Source of the DNA: UBA2334 sp049653005
GTDB taxonomy: Bacteria > Pseudomonadota > Gammaproteobacteria > Burkholderiales > Burkholderiaceae_C
Assembly: GCA_049653005.1 (NCBI GenBank)
Contig: JBASFL010000028.1
Span: 124,001 to 188,000 of the forward strand
DNA: 64,000 nt
Direction: 5' to 3'
The position numbers were made by a program, and so were the translations under genes. The notes under the pieces were generated by a model. The model was not told the origin of the DNA, did not search any database, and worked only from the letters and a program-made list of their open reading frames with translations. This document shows, in pieces, positions 24,761 to 33,211 of this stretch (positions are counted from its first letter, which is position 1; every line of letters begins with the position of its first letter).

Positions 24761-26665
24761 ATGTCTTACGTCGTCCTGGCCCGCAAGTACCGCCCCAAGC
24801 ATTTCGGTGAAATGGTGGGGCAAGAGCACGTGGTCACGGCCCTGGGCAATGCGCTCACCACCCAGCGCTTGCACCACGCCTACCTGTTCACCGGCACGCG
24901 GGGCGTGGGCAAAACCACGGTGTCGCGCATTTTGGCCAAGTCGCTCAACTGCGTGGGGGCAGACGGGCAGGGCCGCATCACCGCCACGCCGTGCGGCGTG
25001 TGCCCGGCTTGCACCGACATCGACAGCGGCCGGTTTGTGGACTACACCGAGCTGGACGCCGCCAGCAACCGGGGCGTGGACGAGGTGCAGGCCCTGCTGG
25101 AGCAGGCGGTTTACAAGCCCGTGCAGGGGCGCTTCAAGGTCTTCATGATCGACGAGGTGCACATGCTGACCAACACGGCGTTCAACGCCATGTTGAAAAC
25201 GCTGGAAGAGCCACCCGAGTATTTGAAGTTTGTGCTGGCCACGACCGACCCGCAAAAGGTGCCTGTCACCGTGCTGAGCCGCTGTCTGCAGTTCAACCTG
25301 CGGCCCATGGCGCCTGAAACAGTGTTTGAGCACCTGGGCACCGTGCTGCAGGCTGAAAACGTGGCGTCAGAGCCGCCCGCCTTGCGTCTGCTGGCCCGTG
25401 CGGCACGCGGCTCCATGCGCGACGCCCTCAGCCTCACCGACCAGGCCATTGCCTTTGGTGGCGGCCGGTTGCAAGAGGCCACGGTGCGCCAGATGCTGGG
25501 TGCGGTGGGTCGCCAACACGTGTTTGCGCTGATTGCCGCGCTGGCGAACGGCGACGGTGCCACCGTGGTGGCCACCGTGGACGGGCTGCGCAAACAAGGC
25601 CTGAGCGCAGCCTCCACGCTGGAAGAAATGACGCACGTCTTGCAGCGCATGGCCGTGGCCCAGCTCACCCACGCACAGCCCGACCCGGCCGACCCCGAAG
25701 CCCCCGAGGTGGCCCACCTGGCCGAGGTGCTGCCCGCCGACCAGACGCAACTGCTGTACAGCCTGTGCCTGCACGGCCGCACCGAACTGGGCCTTGCCCC
25801 CGACGAATACGCCGCGCTGCTGATGGTGCTGCTGCGCCTGCTGGCGTTTCAGCCCGCTGGCCAACGCGCCCTGGCTGAAAAAAAAAGCCTGACGCGGGCC
25901 GCTGAGCCCGCTCCACCGGCCCCTGCGCCTGTGGCCGAGGTGGTCGCAGTCCCCGTTGTCCCTCTCATGCCTGCTGCGGCGGAGGCCGTTCCCGTGCCTG
26001 TGGCGTTGCAGCCCGTTCCTTTGCGCCACGCACCTCCCCCGATGGCCACCGTGCCGGTGGTGGATGCGCCGCCCCGTGTGCAGGTGGCGTCACCGGCGCA
26101 AGATCGGCCTGAAAAAAATGAACCAAAAGTGCCTCCAGCGCTTGATGGTATTGAATCGGTTGCTACACCTTTGGTGTCTGTTCCCGTGCGGGTGGCCCCA
26201 GAGCCGGTCCGGCCCGAACTCGCGCAGCCGGTGAAGCTGGCACTGCCCGTGGGTGCCACGGCAGAGGGCGATTTCTGGCACACCCTGGTGGTGGCCATGG
26301 TGCAGGCCGAAACCGTGGGCGCGCTGGTGCGCGAGTTGGCGCTGCAATCGCAGCTGCTGGCCCGTGACGACACGGCCGAGCCCAGCCATTGGTTGCTGCG
26401 CGTGGAAAACGCCACCCTCAACCAGCCCGGCACCCGCGACCGCTTGCAGGCCGCGCTGGCCCAGCACGGCCACACGGTGAAGCTGGCCGTCGAGGTTGGC
26501 ACGGTGTCTGACACCCCGGCCCGGCGGCAGGCCGCTGCGGCGGCCCAACGCCAGGAAGAGGCCGAACGCAGCATCCGCCAAGACCCGTTTGTGTTGGGGT
26601 TGATGCGCGACTTTGGCGGCAGAATCGTGCCCGGCACGCTCAAACCCGTCACCCCGGCCCCCTGA
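24761..26665 (+). CDS. dnaX: DNA polymerase III subunit tau (and predicted gamma)
   Basis: 634 aa from the ATG at 24761. Starts SYVVLARKYRPKHFGEMVGQ; Walker A is GTRGVGKTT, a Cys4 zinc module has CGVCPAC, and MIDEVHML is Walker B. Clamp-loader ATPase domains I-III end near residue 365. Then comes a long Pro/Val/Ala-rich linker and a C-terminal tau domain that binds DnaB and the alpha subunit. At codons 374-375 a run of nine A, followed after 7 nt by a hairpin, predicts a shorter gamma form of 381 aa. A dispersed repeat copy (R3) lies in frame within the linker. Confidence 0.97.
   Translation: MSYVVLARKYRPKHFGEMVGQEHVVTALGNALTTQRLHHAYLFTGTRGVGKTTVSRILAKSLNCVGADGQGRITATPCGVCPACTDIDSGRFVDYTELDAASNRGVDEVQALLEQAVYKPVQGRFKVFMIDEVHMLTNTAFNAMLKTLEEPPEYLKFVLATTDPQKVPVTVLSRCLQFNLRPMAPETVFEHLGTVLQAENVASEPPALRLLARAARGSMRDALSLTDQAIAFGGGRLQEATVRQMLGAVGRQHVFALIAALANGDGATVVATVDGLRKQGLSAASTLEEMTHVLQRMAVAQLTHAQPDPADPEAPEVAHLAEVLPADQTQLLYSLCLHGRTELGLAPDEYAALLMVLLRLLAFQPAGQRALAEKKSLTRAAEPAPPAPAPVAEVVAVPVVPLMPAAAEAVPVPVALQPVPLRHAPPPMATVPVVDAPPRVQVASPAQDRPEKNEPKVPPALDGIESVATPLVSVPVRVAPEPVRPELAQPVKLALPVGATAEGDFWHTLVVAMVQAETVGALVRELALQSQLLARDDTAEPSHWLLRVENATLNQPGTRDRLQAALAQHGHTVKLAVEVGTVSDTPARRQAAAAAQRQEEAERSIRQDPFVLGLMRDFGGRIVPGTLKPVTPAP
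25878..25911 (+). other. Predicted programmed -1 frameshift site in dnaX
   Basis: The slippery A9 run 25878-25886 contains A-AAA-AAA in the right phase. A 6-bp GC stem (GCGGGC 25894-25899 / GCCCGC 25906-25911) starts 7 nt downstream, the optimal spacing. A -1 slip adds K-P-D-A-G-R and stops at TGA 25903-25905, giving 381 aa. Transcriptional slippage on A9 would also end early in either direction. Confidence 0.75.
26115..26172 (+). repeat. Dispersed repeat copy R3, inside the dnaX coding sequence
   Basis: The core TGCCTCCAGCGCTTGATGGT continues ATTGAATCGGTTGCTAC, nearly identical to intergenic copy R7. It is translated in frame as about 18 residues (PKVPPALDGIESVATP) in the tau-specific linker, around residues 455-470. 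Confidence 0.75.
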
Positions 26666-26695
26666 TTTTTATTTTTTCAACTCTCTAGGAATCGC

Positions 26696-27028
26696 ATGTT
26701 CAACAAAGGACAACTCTCCGGTCTCATGAAGCAGGCCCAGGCCATGCAGGACAACCTGAAAAAAGCCCAGGAAGAGCTGGGCCACATCGAAGTCACCGGC
26801 GAGTCGGGCGCGGGCCTGGTCAAAGTGGTCATGACCTGCAAGCACGATGTCAAACGCATCACCATCGATCCCTCGCTGCTGGCCGATGACAAAGACATGC
26901 TGGAAGACCTGGTGGCCGCCGCTTTCAACGCCGCCGTGCGCAAGGCCGAAGACACATCCCAAGAAAAAATGGGCAAGCTCACGGCAGGCATGCCCGGGTT
27001 GCCCGGTGGCATGAAGTTTCCGTTCTGA
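26696..27028 (+). CDS. ybaB: YbaB/EbfC nucleoid-associated protein
   Basis: 110 aa beginning MFNKGQLSGLMKQAQAMQDN, the standard length and signature. It binds DNA as a dimer. Its position between dnaX and recR is conserved across many bacteria. TAGGA lies 6-10 nt before the ATG. It is 30 nt after the dnaX stop, so it belongs to one operon with dnaX, recR and probably the MAPEG gene. Confidence 0.96.
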   Translation: MFNKGQLSGLMKQAQAMQDNLKKAQEELGHIEVTGESGAGLVKVVMTCKHDVKRITIDPSLLADDKDMLEDLVAAAFNAAVRKAEDTSQEKMGKLTAGMPGLPGGMKFPF

Positions 27029-27040
27029 TCTGGCGCGGTT

Positions 27041-27673
27041 TTGGCCGACTCCCACTCGCTTGACGCGCTGACCGAAGCGCTGCGCCGCTTGCCCGGCGTG
27101 GGCGCCAAGTCGGCCGCGCGCATGGCATTTCACCTGCTGCAGCACGACCGCGCCGGGGCCTTGCAACTGGCCACCACGCTCAGCCAAGCGGTGGACCAGG
27201 TGCGCCATTGCGAGTTGTGCCACACCTTCACCGAATCGCTGGTGTGCAGCACCTGCCACGACCCCGCCCGTGACCGCAGCAAGCTGTGTGTGGTGGAAAC
27301 CCCTGCCGATCAAGCCGCCCTGGAGCGCACAGGTGCCTACAAAGGCCTGTACTTTGTGCTCATGGGCAAGCTCAGCCCGTTGGACGGCATTGGCCCGCAC
27401 GACATCGGCTTGCACAAGCTGTTTGACCGCCTGGGGGGCACCGACCACCCCACGTTGGCGCAAGACTTTCCGCCCGTGGGGGAGGTGATATTGGCCACTA
27501 ATTTCACCGCCGAGGGCGAGTCCACCGCCCACGTCATTGCGCAAGCGCTGCGCGGCACAGACATTCAAGTCACCCGCCTGTCGCGGGGTGTGCCCGTGGG
27601 CAGCGAACTGGAGTACGTGGACCTGGGCACCATCGCCCACGCCCTGGTGGACCGGCGCTCCACGGGCTCCTGA
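27041..27673 (+). CDS. recR: Recombination protein RecR
   Basis: 210 aa, starting at a TTG codon (27041). An ATG-started alternative would remove the conserved N-terminus LDALTEALRRLPGVGAKSAARM (HhH motif). A Cys4 zinc finger CELCHTFTESLVCSTC and a Toprim domain CVVETPADQAALERTGAYKG follow. RecR works with RecF and RecO to load RecA on gapped DNA. It is 12 nt after ybaB. Confidence 0.96.
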   Translation: MADSHSLDALTEALRRLPGVGAKSAARMAFHLLQHDRAGALQLATTLSQAVDQVRHCELCHTFTESLVCSTCHDPARDRSKLCVVETPADQAALERTGAYKGLYFVLMGKLSPLDGIGPHDIGLHKLFDRLGGTDHPTLAQDFPPVGEVILATNFTAEGESTAHVIAQALRGTDIQVTRLSRGVPVGSELEYVDLGTIAHALVDRRSTGS

Positions 27674-27701
27674 CCCAACCGATTGAGAAGGAACACAACC
27701 C

Positions 27702-28109
27702 ATGACCCCCCATTTCACCGTGGCCCATTGGTGTGTGCTGGTGGCCGCGCTGTTGCCCATTGCCTGTGCCGGTTTGGCCAAATGGGGCATGTTCAAAACG
27801 CCCCGCCGCAACGGCGGCTACGACAACCACAACCCACGCGCGTGGCTGGCCAACCAGGGCGACTGGCGCGCCCGTGCCAACGCTGCGCAGGCCAACAGTT
27901 TTGAAGCCCTGCCGTTTTTCATCGGCGCGGTGGTGATTGCGCACCAATTGCACGCGCCCCAAACCCGGCTTGACATCCTGGCCCTTCTGTTTGTCGTCAC
28001 CCGGGTGATTTACATCTTCATGTACGTGGCCGACTTGGCCACCGCGCGCAGCCTGGCCTGGACGGTGGCGCTGGCCCTGAACATCGCCATTTTGTTCAGC
28101 GGCGGCTGA
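27702..28109 (+). CDS. MAPEG family membrane protein
   Basis: 135 aa with about four TM segments. NPRAWLANQGDWRARANAAQANSFEALPFF is the MAPEG (FLAP/GST2-like) signature with the Arg, Asn and Glu expected for glutathione binding. The biochemical role in bacteria is mostly unknown. It lies 28 nt after recR with an AAGGA upstream of the ATG. Confidence 0.88.
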   Translation: MTPHFTVAHWCVLVAALLPIACAGLAKWGMFKTPRRNGGYDNHNPRAWLANQGDWRARANAAQANSFEALPFFIGAVVIAHQLHAPQTRLDILALLFVVTRVIYIFMYVADLATARSLAWTVALALNIAILFSGG

Positions 28110-28189
28110 GCCGGGCCCACCCGCCCCGGGGAAACCCGCTGAGGGCAGGCCCTGATGCGGTGCAGCAATTGCACCGCTAGCCTTGGGGC
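28110..28189 (+). promoter_or_regulatory. Structured leader before the NMT1/SsuA-like gene
   Basis: The 80-nt gap folds into a 9-bp closing stem, GCCCCGGGG (28123-28131) with CCTTGGGGC (28181-28189), whose last base is next to the ATG. Inside is a perfect 8-bp hairpin, GCGGTGCA-N5-TGCACCGC (28157-28177). CTGAG and CCTGAT between them recall thi-box elements, but the TPP P2/P3 arms cannot form. Class unknown; a terminator for the upstream operon is an alternative, though no T-run is present. Confidence 0.5.
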
Positions 28190-29266
28190 ATGCCGCTTCT
28201 GCCCAACCCCCTTTTCTCTCGCCGGGCGTTTTTGCGCCAGGCGGGCCTGTGGGCTGGGGGGGGCACCCTGGCGGCGTGTGCACTGGGCACGTTCCCTGCC
28301 CTTGCCGTCGGCGCCAATGGGCCTTTGCCTGTGACGGTGGCGCTGGCAGCGCCCCATGCCATGGCGCATTTGCCCCTGCTGCTGGCCCACACCCTGGGGT
28401 ATTTCCAAGCCGAGGGGTTGGCCGTGGAATGGTTTCACCAAACCACCGAGCACCAAGTGGTAAACGCCGTGCTGCGGGGCCGTGCTGCCGTGGCCGCTTG
28501 CACCTTTGCCCACACGTTGCAGCAGCAAGCCCGTGGGGGCGATTTGCAGTCGTTTCTGCTGGAGTTGCGCACCCCCCAGGAGGTGGTGGGGGCATCGCTG
28601 AAAACCTTGGGCCGCTACCGCACCCCGGCCGATCTTGCCGGTCGCCGGGTGGGGGTGCTGGCGTCGGCCGCGCCCGGCCACATGGTGTTGGGTCGGCTGC
28701 TGCAAAGCGCCGGACTCAAACCGGGTGATGTGTCGCTGGTCGTGGCCGACACGGCCGAAGAGCTGCTGGCCCGTTACCGCGCCGGCGAGCTGGATGCCCT
28801 GAGCGTGAACGACCCCTTGGTGACGCTGCTGGAACAGCGGGGAGAGATCCGGGTGTTGGCCGACACCCGCTCGGTGCACGGCACGCGCGAGCTGCTGGGC
28901 GGCCCCGTGCCGGGGGGCACCCTGTGCGCGCCATCGGCCTGGGTGGCCGCCAACCCGCTGGTTTGTCAGGCCTTGGCCAATGGCACGGTGCGCGCGCTGA
29001 AATGGTTGCAAACGGCGGGGCCTGCTGATTTGGTCAAAGCGCTGCCCGAGGCTGCCATGGGGGCCGACCGCGTGCTTTACCTGTTTGCGTTTGACAAAGC
29101 GCGGGATGCTTATTCCCCCGACGGTTTGTTGTCCGTCGACGCCGCGCGGGCCGCACTCAGCGCACACGCGCGGTTGGATGTGGCTTTTGACGGCACGGGC
29201 ATTGCCCTGCCACGCACCTACACCAACCAATTTGCGCTGAAAGCCAAAGCCCGTTTCCGCGCTTGA
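28190..29266 (+). CDS. ABC-type substrate-binding lipoprotein, NMT1/SsuA-like, Tat signal
   Basis: 358 aa. The N-terminus has a twin-arginine motif (SRRAFLRQ) and a lipobox (TLAAC), suggesting a folded, Tat-exported lipoprotein. The body has NMT1/THI5/SsuA-like features: PLLLAHTLGYFQAEGLAVEW, RTPADLAGRRVGV, and GELDALSVNDP. It would bind a small organic or thiamine-precursor-like ligand. No permease or ATPase gene is adjacent, so it is an orphan here. It contains a G8 run near the signal peptide. No good ribosome binding site is visible; the ATG abuts a predicted stem. Confidence 0.75.
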   Translation: MPLLPNPLFSRRAFLRQAGLWAGGGTLAACALGTFPALAVGANGPLPVTVALAAPHAMAHLPLLLAHTLGYFQAEGLAVEWFHQTTEHQVVNAVLRGRAAVAACTFAHTLQQQARGGDLQSFLLELRTPQEVVGASLKTLGRYRTPADLAGRRVGVLASAAPGHMVLGRLLQSAGLKPGDVSLVVADTAEELLARYRAGELDALSVNDPLVTLLEQRGEIRVLADTRSVHGTRELLGGPVPGGTLCAPSAWVAANPLVCQALANGTVRALKWLQTAGPADLVKALPEAAMGADRVLYLFAFDKARDAYSPDGLLSVDAARAALSAHARLDVAFDGTGIALPRTYTNQFALKAKARFRA

Positions 29267-29318
29267 CCCAACGTGCGGCCTGTGCGGTCTGCCACGGTGT
29301 GTGGCGTGGTTTGCGCGG

Positions 29319-30953
29319 CTATTTTCGTGTCGGTCTGGGGGAGCTTGTGGGGCGTTTGGGGGCCGGGGGGCCGGGTTTGCGTTTGGTTTTGGCTTCACCC
29401 GCGGTGCGTTTGCTGGGTTTTGTGACCCCCACTGTTTTGCCGTTGCGCTGGGCTTTGGCCTGGTTTGGGGCTGTTTTGGCCCCCGACCGGCTTGCCACTG
29501 ATGCCACCGCTGCCGCCGCAGAGGCCGGGGTGAAGGCCACCAGCGTCTGCCCGGCTTTCAGTGCCGCGTTGCTGCCCAGCTTGTTCCACTGGGCCAGTTC
29601 CGACGCATTCACCCCCAGGCGCGTGGCCATCGTGGCCAGGTTTTCCCCTTTGCGGGCTTTCACGCTGCGGCGCACCAGCACCACTTCGGGCTGAAGCTGC
29701 AGGTGTCCGTTGTCTGCCAGGTGCTCAGGCACTTCGGTGCCTTGCCCGTTCGCGCGTGGCACCAACAGCGTGGAGCCCGCCCGCACCAGCATGCGGGGCG
29801 GTATTTTGTTCAGGCTGCGCAGCTCAGGCTCGGACATGCCCACGCGCTTGGCAATGTCGGCCGTGCGCATGTGTGAGGGCACGGCCCACGCGGTCCAGGT
29901 GGCCAATGGGCCCAGGTGGAACTGCAGGTTGCGCTGAAACACGCTGGCGTTGTCCCAGGGCAGCAAAATTTGCGGTGTGCCCGATGCCAGGATGACGGGG
30001 CTGTGCAGCGACGGGTTCAGGGCCCGGAAATCGGCCTCGTCCACCTCGGCCAGCCGGGCAGCCAAGGCCACGTCCATGTCGCGGCGGATGGGCACAGAGT
30101 CAAAAAACGGGTGGTTTTCAATGACCGGCAATTTGGCGTGGAAGGCTTGCGGCTGGGCCACAATGTTTTTCACCGCTTGCAGTTTGGGCACGTACATGCG
30201 CGTCTCTTGCGGCATGGTCAGGTCTTCATAACCCGTGGCCAGGCCTTTTTTTCCGTTGCGCTCAATGGCCCGCTTCACGCTGCCCTGGCCCCAGTTGTAG
30301 GCGGCCAGCGCCAGGTGCCAGTCGTTGAACATGCCGTGCAGCATTTGCAAATAGTCCAGTGCCGCGCGGGTGGAGGCCAGCACATCGCGCCGGTCATCTC
30401 GGAAGGCGTTTTGCTTCAGGTCGTAGTCTTTGCCGGTGGCAGGCATGAACTGCCACATGCCCGCCGCTTTGGCCTGCGACACCGCTTGGGGGTTGAAGGC
30501 ACTTTCGATGAAGGGCAGCAGTGCCAGCTCGGTGGGCATGTTGCGCCGCTCCAGCTCTTCAACGATGTGAAACAGGTACTTGCGCGAGCGTTCCGTCATG
30601 CGGCCGATGTATTCCGGGCGCGCCGCGTACCACTGTTCCTGGTTCTGCACCAGGTCGTTTTGCAGGTCGGGCATGGCAAAGCCGCGCCGAATGCGTTCCC
30701 AAAGGTCGGCGGGGGCCGACAGCGTGGCCACCGCACCTGCGCTGGCCCGCCCCGGCTCGATGGCCCGCAGCTCACTGTTGGGCCACACAGGCGTGGGGCG
30801 GCCGATCCGCAGGCTGGGCCCGCTGGACAGGCTGGGGCTGTCCATGGGTTCCGTGCGCGTGGGGACCGTGGGCAGGGTGGTGGCACACCCGGTCAACAAC
30901 ACGATGGCCATCACGGCGAGCCAGCGGGCGGGGAGCAGGGAGGGCAAGGTCAT
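29319..30953 (-). CDS. mltD: Membrane-bound lytic transglycosylase D
   Basis: 544 aa from the ATG at 30953. Lipoprotein signal with lipobox LLTGC. The SLT domain has the catalytic Glu in LPFIESAFNP and the motifs AAGMWQFMPATG and ALAAYNWGQGSVKRAI. Two LysM-type peptidoglycan-binding regions follow, then a basic Pro/Lys-rich tail. It cleaves glycan strands to anhydromuropeptides in the outer membrane. The start overlaps the gloB stop (TGATG), and the mltD-gloB order is as in E. coli. Confidence 0.93.
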   Translation of the reverse strand: MTLPSLLPARWLAVMAIVLLTGCATTLPTVPTRTEPMDSPSLSSGPSLRIGRPTPVWPNSELRAIEPGRASAGAVATLSAPADLWERIRRGFAMPDLQNDLVQNQEQWYAARPEYIGRMTERSRKYLFHIVEELERRNMPTELALLPFIESAFNPQAVSQAKAAGMWQFMPATGKDYDLKQNAFRDDRRDVLASTRAALDYLQMLHGMFNDWHLALAAYNWGQGSVKRAIERNGKKGLATGYEDLTMPQETRMYVPKLQAVKNIVAQPQAFHAKLPVIENHPFFDSVPIRRDMDVALAARLAEVDEADFRALNPSLHSPVILASGTPQILLPWDNASVFQRNLQFHLGPLATWTAWAVPSHMRTADIAKRVGMSEPELRSLNKIPPRMLVRAGSTLLVPRANGQGTEVPEHLADNGHLQLQPEVVLVRRSVKARKGENLATMATRLGVNASELAQWNKLGSNAALKAGQTLVAFTPASAAAAVASVASRSGAKTAPNQAKAQRNGKTVGVTKPSKRTAGEAKTKRKPGPPAPKRPTSSPRPTRK

Positions 30954-31720
30954 CAAAACTCGTTTTTCCAGTCGCGCAAGGCCGCGAACACGTCCACATC
31001 GGTGCGGGCGTGGGGTGATCGCGTGCGTGCGGCTGCCACCAGGGCAGGGTGGCGCACCCGCAAGAAGGGGTTGATTTCACGTTCACGTGCCATTGGGCTG
31101 GGCAGCGTGGGCAGGCCCTGCGCCCGAAGGGCCACGCATTCGCGCTGCCAGTCGGCCAGTGCCAGGTTGTCCGGGTCGACTGCGCGGGCAAAACGCAGGT
31201 TGCCCAGGGTGTATTCGTGGGTGCAGCACACCTGGGTGTGGTCGGGCAACGCCGACAGGGCGTCCAGCGAGGCCAGCATTTGGGCCGGTGTGCCTTCAAA
31301 CAGGCGGCCACACCCCCCTGAAAACAGCGTGTCACCGCAAAACAGCCGGGGTGCCTGACCAGCGGCTTCCGCCACGTAGGCCACATGGCCGGCGGTGTGA
31401 CCAGGCACTGGCAACACGCGCCAGGTCAGGCCCAGCAAATGGAATGTGGTGTCGGCATCCACGCGCTCGCACTGCGCCTGCAGCCATTCGCCAGCGGGCG
31501 CCAGCAGCCTTGCTCCCGTGGCTTCGCGCAGGGCTTCTGCGCCGCCGGTGTGGTCTGCGTGGTGGTGGGTTACTAGAATGGCGGCGGTCTGCAGGCGGTG
31601 CGTGTGCAGGTAGGCCAGAACGGCATCGGTTTCACCCGGGTCTACCACCACGGCCGACGTGCCGTTGTGAAGAACCCAGATGTAGTTGTCTGAAAACGCA
31701 GGAACGGGGTGCAAAACCAT
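30953..31720 (-). CDS. gloB: Hydroxyacylglutathione hydrolase (glyoxalase II)
   Basis: 255 aa metallo-beta-lactamase fold. The metal motif THHHADHTGG and the later HTAGHVAYV, FCGDTLFSGGCGRLFEG and CTHEYTLGNL are the classical glyoxalase II signature. It hydrolyses S-lactoylglutathione, completing methylglyoxal detoxification. It is divergent from the methyltransferase gene and translationally coupled to mltD. Confidence 0.97.
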   Translation of the reverse strand: MVLHPVPAFSDNYIWVLHNGTSAVVVDPGETDAVLAYLHTHRLQTAAILVTHHHADHTGGAEALREATGARLLAPAGEWLQAQCERVDADTTFHLLGLTWRVLPVPGHTAGHVAYVAEAAGQAPRLFCGDTLFSGGCGRLFEGTPAQMLASLDALSALPDHTQVCCTHEYTLGNLRFARAVDPDNLALADWQRECVALRAQGLPTLPSPMAREREINPFLRVRHPALVAAARTRSPHARTDVDVFAALRDWKNEF

Positions 31721-31815
31721 GGATGTCGTGTGGAAAAACGCCTTGTCTGGCTTGCCGGGGGTGGGTGTGCACGCGGGGCACGCCGTGGTGCCAGCCCTGA
31801 GATGACCCGAGCGGT

Positions 31816-32670
31816 ATGCAGCCCGAAATTATAGGTTTGGACACCTGGTGGGACACGCCCCCCGGCCAGCATTTGCTGGCTTGGGAGCAGGCGCGGTTCG
31901 ACGAGGCGGTTGTCGATGTGTTTGGCTTCAATGCCATACAGCTGGGTGTGCCCGAGTTGGCGGCCTTGCGGGCCAACCGAATGCCCCACCGCTGGTTGTC
32001 GCTCACCCACACCGAAGCGGCCACCCACGCTGGGGGTGTTGGGGCACAGGCGTGTGCGCTGGTCACAGACCCTGCCGCTTTGCCCTTTCCCGACAACAGC
32101 GTTGATTTGCTGGTGTTGCCGCACACCCTGGAGCTGAGTGCCGACCCGCACACCGCGCTGCGCGAAGTGGCGCGCGTGCTGCGCCCCGAGGGGCGTGTGG
32201 TGTTGTCGGGTTTCAACCCCGTGAGTCTGTGGGGGTTGCGGCAACACCGGGCGCACCTGTGCGCACAGCTTGGGGTGACCTGGGGCGGCAGTGCACAGCT
32301 GTATTTGCCCCGGGCGGGCGATTTCATCGGCCACTGGCGGATGCGCGACTGGCTGCGTTTGCTGAGTTTTGAAGTAGAAGCCACCCGTTTGGGTGTGTAC
32401 CAACCCGCCGTGCGCACAGAGCGCTGGTTGCAGCGGTTTGGGTGGCTGGAGCCCCTGGGGCGGCGCTGGTGGCCCATTTTTGGGGCCGTGTATTTTTTGG
32501 TGGCCGTCAAACGGGTGCAAGGCACCCGCTTGTTGGGCCCCGCGTGGAAACCGTACCGCAGCGTGGCCACCGCGCGTCCCGCCAATGCAGCGGGCCGCAG
32601 TGGCCCCACCTGGCGCGCCACGCGCGCCGACATTCAACCCAACACAACCGAGAAAGACACCGGATTTTGA
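31816..32670 (+). CDS. SAM-dependent methyltransferase (YafS-like)
   Basis: 284 aa. The methyltransferase core around LPFPDNSVDLLVLPHTLEL and LREVARVLRPEGRVVLSGFNP fits a type 11 methyltransferase, although the glycine-rich SAM motif near the N-terminus is weak. By synteny (gloB, methyltransferase, rnhA) it corresponds to E. coli yafS. The basic C-terminal tail of about 40 residues is not conserved in type. The stop TGA overlaps the rnhA start codon. Substrate unknown. Confidence 0.8.
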   Translation: MQPEIIGLDTWWDTPPGQHLLAWEQARFDEAVVDVFGFNAIQLGVPELAALRANRMPHRWLSLTHTEAATHAGGVGAQACALVTDPAALPFPDNSVDLLVLPHTLELSADPHTALREVARVLRPEGRVVLSGFNPVSLWGLRQHRAHLCAQLGVTWGGSAQLYLPRAGDFIGHWRMRDWLRLLSFEVEATRLGVYQPAVRTERWLQRFGWLEPLGRRWWPIFGAVYFLVAVKRVQGTRLLGPAWKPYRSVATARPANAAGRSGPTWRATRADIQPNTTEKDTGF

Positions 32671-33110
32671 ACAAAGTGGTCATCTACACCGACGGCGCCT
32701 GCAAAGGCAACCCAGGCCCTGGCGGTTGGGGCGTGTGGCTCAAGTCGGGCGCCCACGAGCGCGAGCTGTGTGGCGGCGAGGCCGAAACCACCAACAACCG
32801 CATGGAACTGATGGCGGTGATTGAAGCGCTGTCGGCCCTCAAGCGCCCGTGCGACGTGTTGCTTCACCTGGACAGCGAGTACGTGCGCAAAGGCATCACC
32901 GAGTGGATTCACGGCTGGAAGGCCAAGGGCTGGAAAACCGCCGCCAAACAACCCGTGAAAAACGCCGACCTTTGGCAGCGCCTTGACGCCCTGGTGGCCA
33001 GCGGTGGCCACAAGATTGAATGGAAATGGGTCAAGGGCCATGCGGGCGACCCCGGCAACGAAAAAGCCGATGCGCTGGCCAACCAAGGTGTGCCCCGGGG
33101 GCGCGGGTGA
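32667..33110 (+). CDS. rnhA: Ribonuclease HI
   Basis: 147 aa beginning at a TTG codon that overlaps the upstream stop (TTGA); homology starts exactly at NKVVIYTDGACKGNPGPGG. Catalytic acidic residues are in YTDGACKGNPG, NNRMELMA, LDSEYVRKG and GNEKADALAN. It removes RNA from RNA-DNA hybrids. dnaQ, the usual next gene in this synteny, is absent; the RND efflux genes follow instead. Confidence 0.96.
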   Translation: MNKVVIYTDGACKGNPGPGGWGVWLKSGAHERELCGGEAETTNNRMELMAVIEALSALKRPCDVLLHLDSEYVRKGITEWIHGWKAKGWKTAAKQPVKNADLWQRLDALVASGGHKIEWKWVKGHAGDPGNEKADALANQGVPRGRG

Positions 33111-33211
33111 CCGGTCCCACCCAGCGTCCGTAAAGCCCTTGTAAAGACGCCAAGGCCTGTGCCGCGTTAAATTAAATTCAGTTCAAGTCCGCTCTCATTT
33201 CAGGCTACGTC

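Noticed and set aside
28110..28189. Canonical TPP riboswitch
   Set aside because: CTGAG and CCTGAT are present, but the P2/P3 arm sequences and the GGGA that follow the last stem in TPP aptamers are missing; kept only as an unclassified structured leader.
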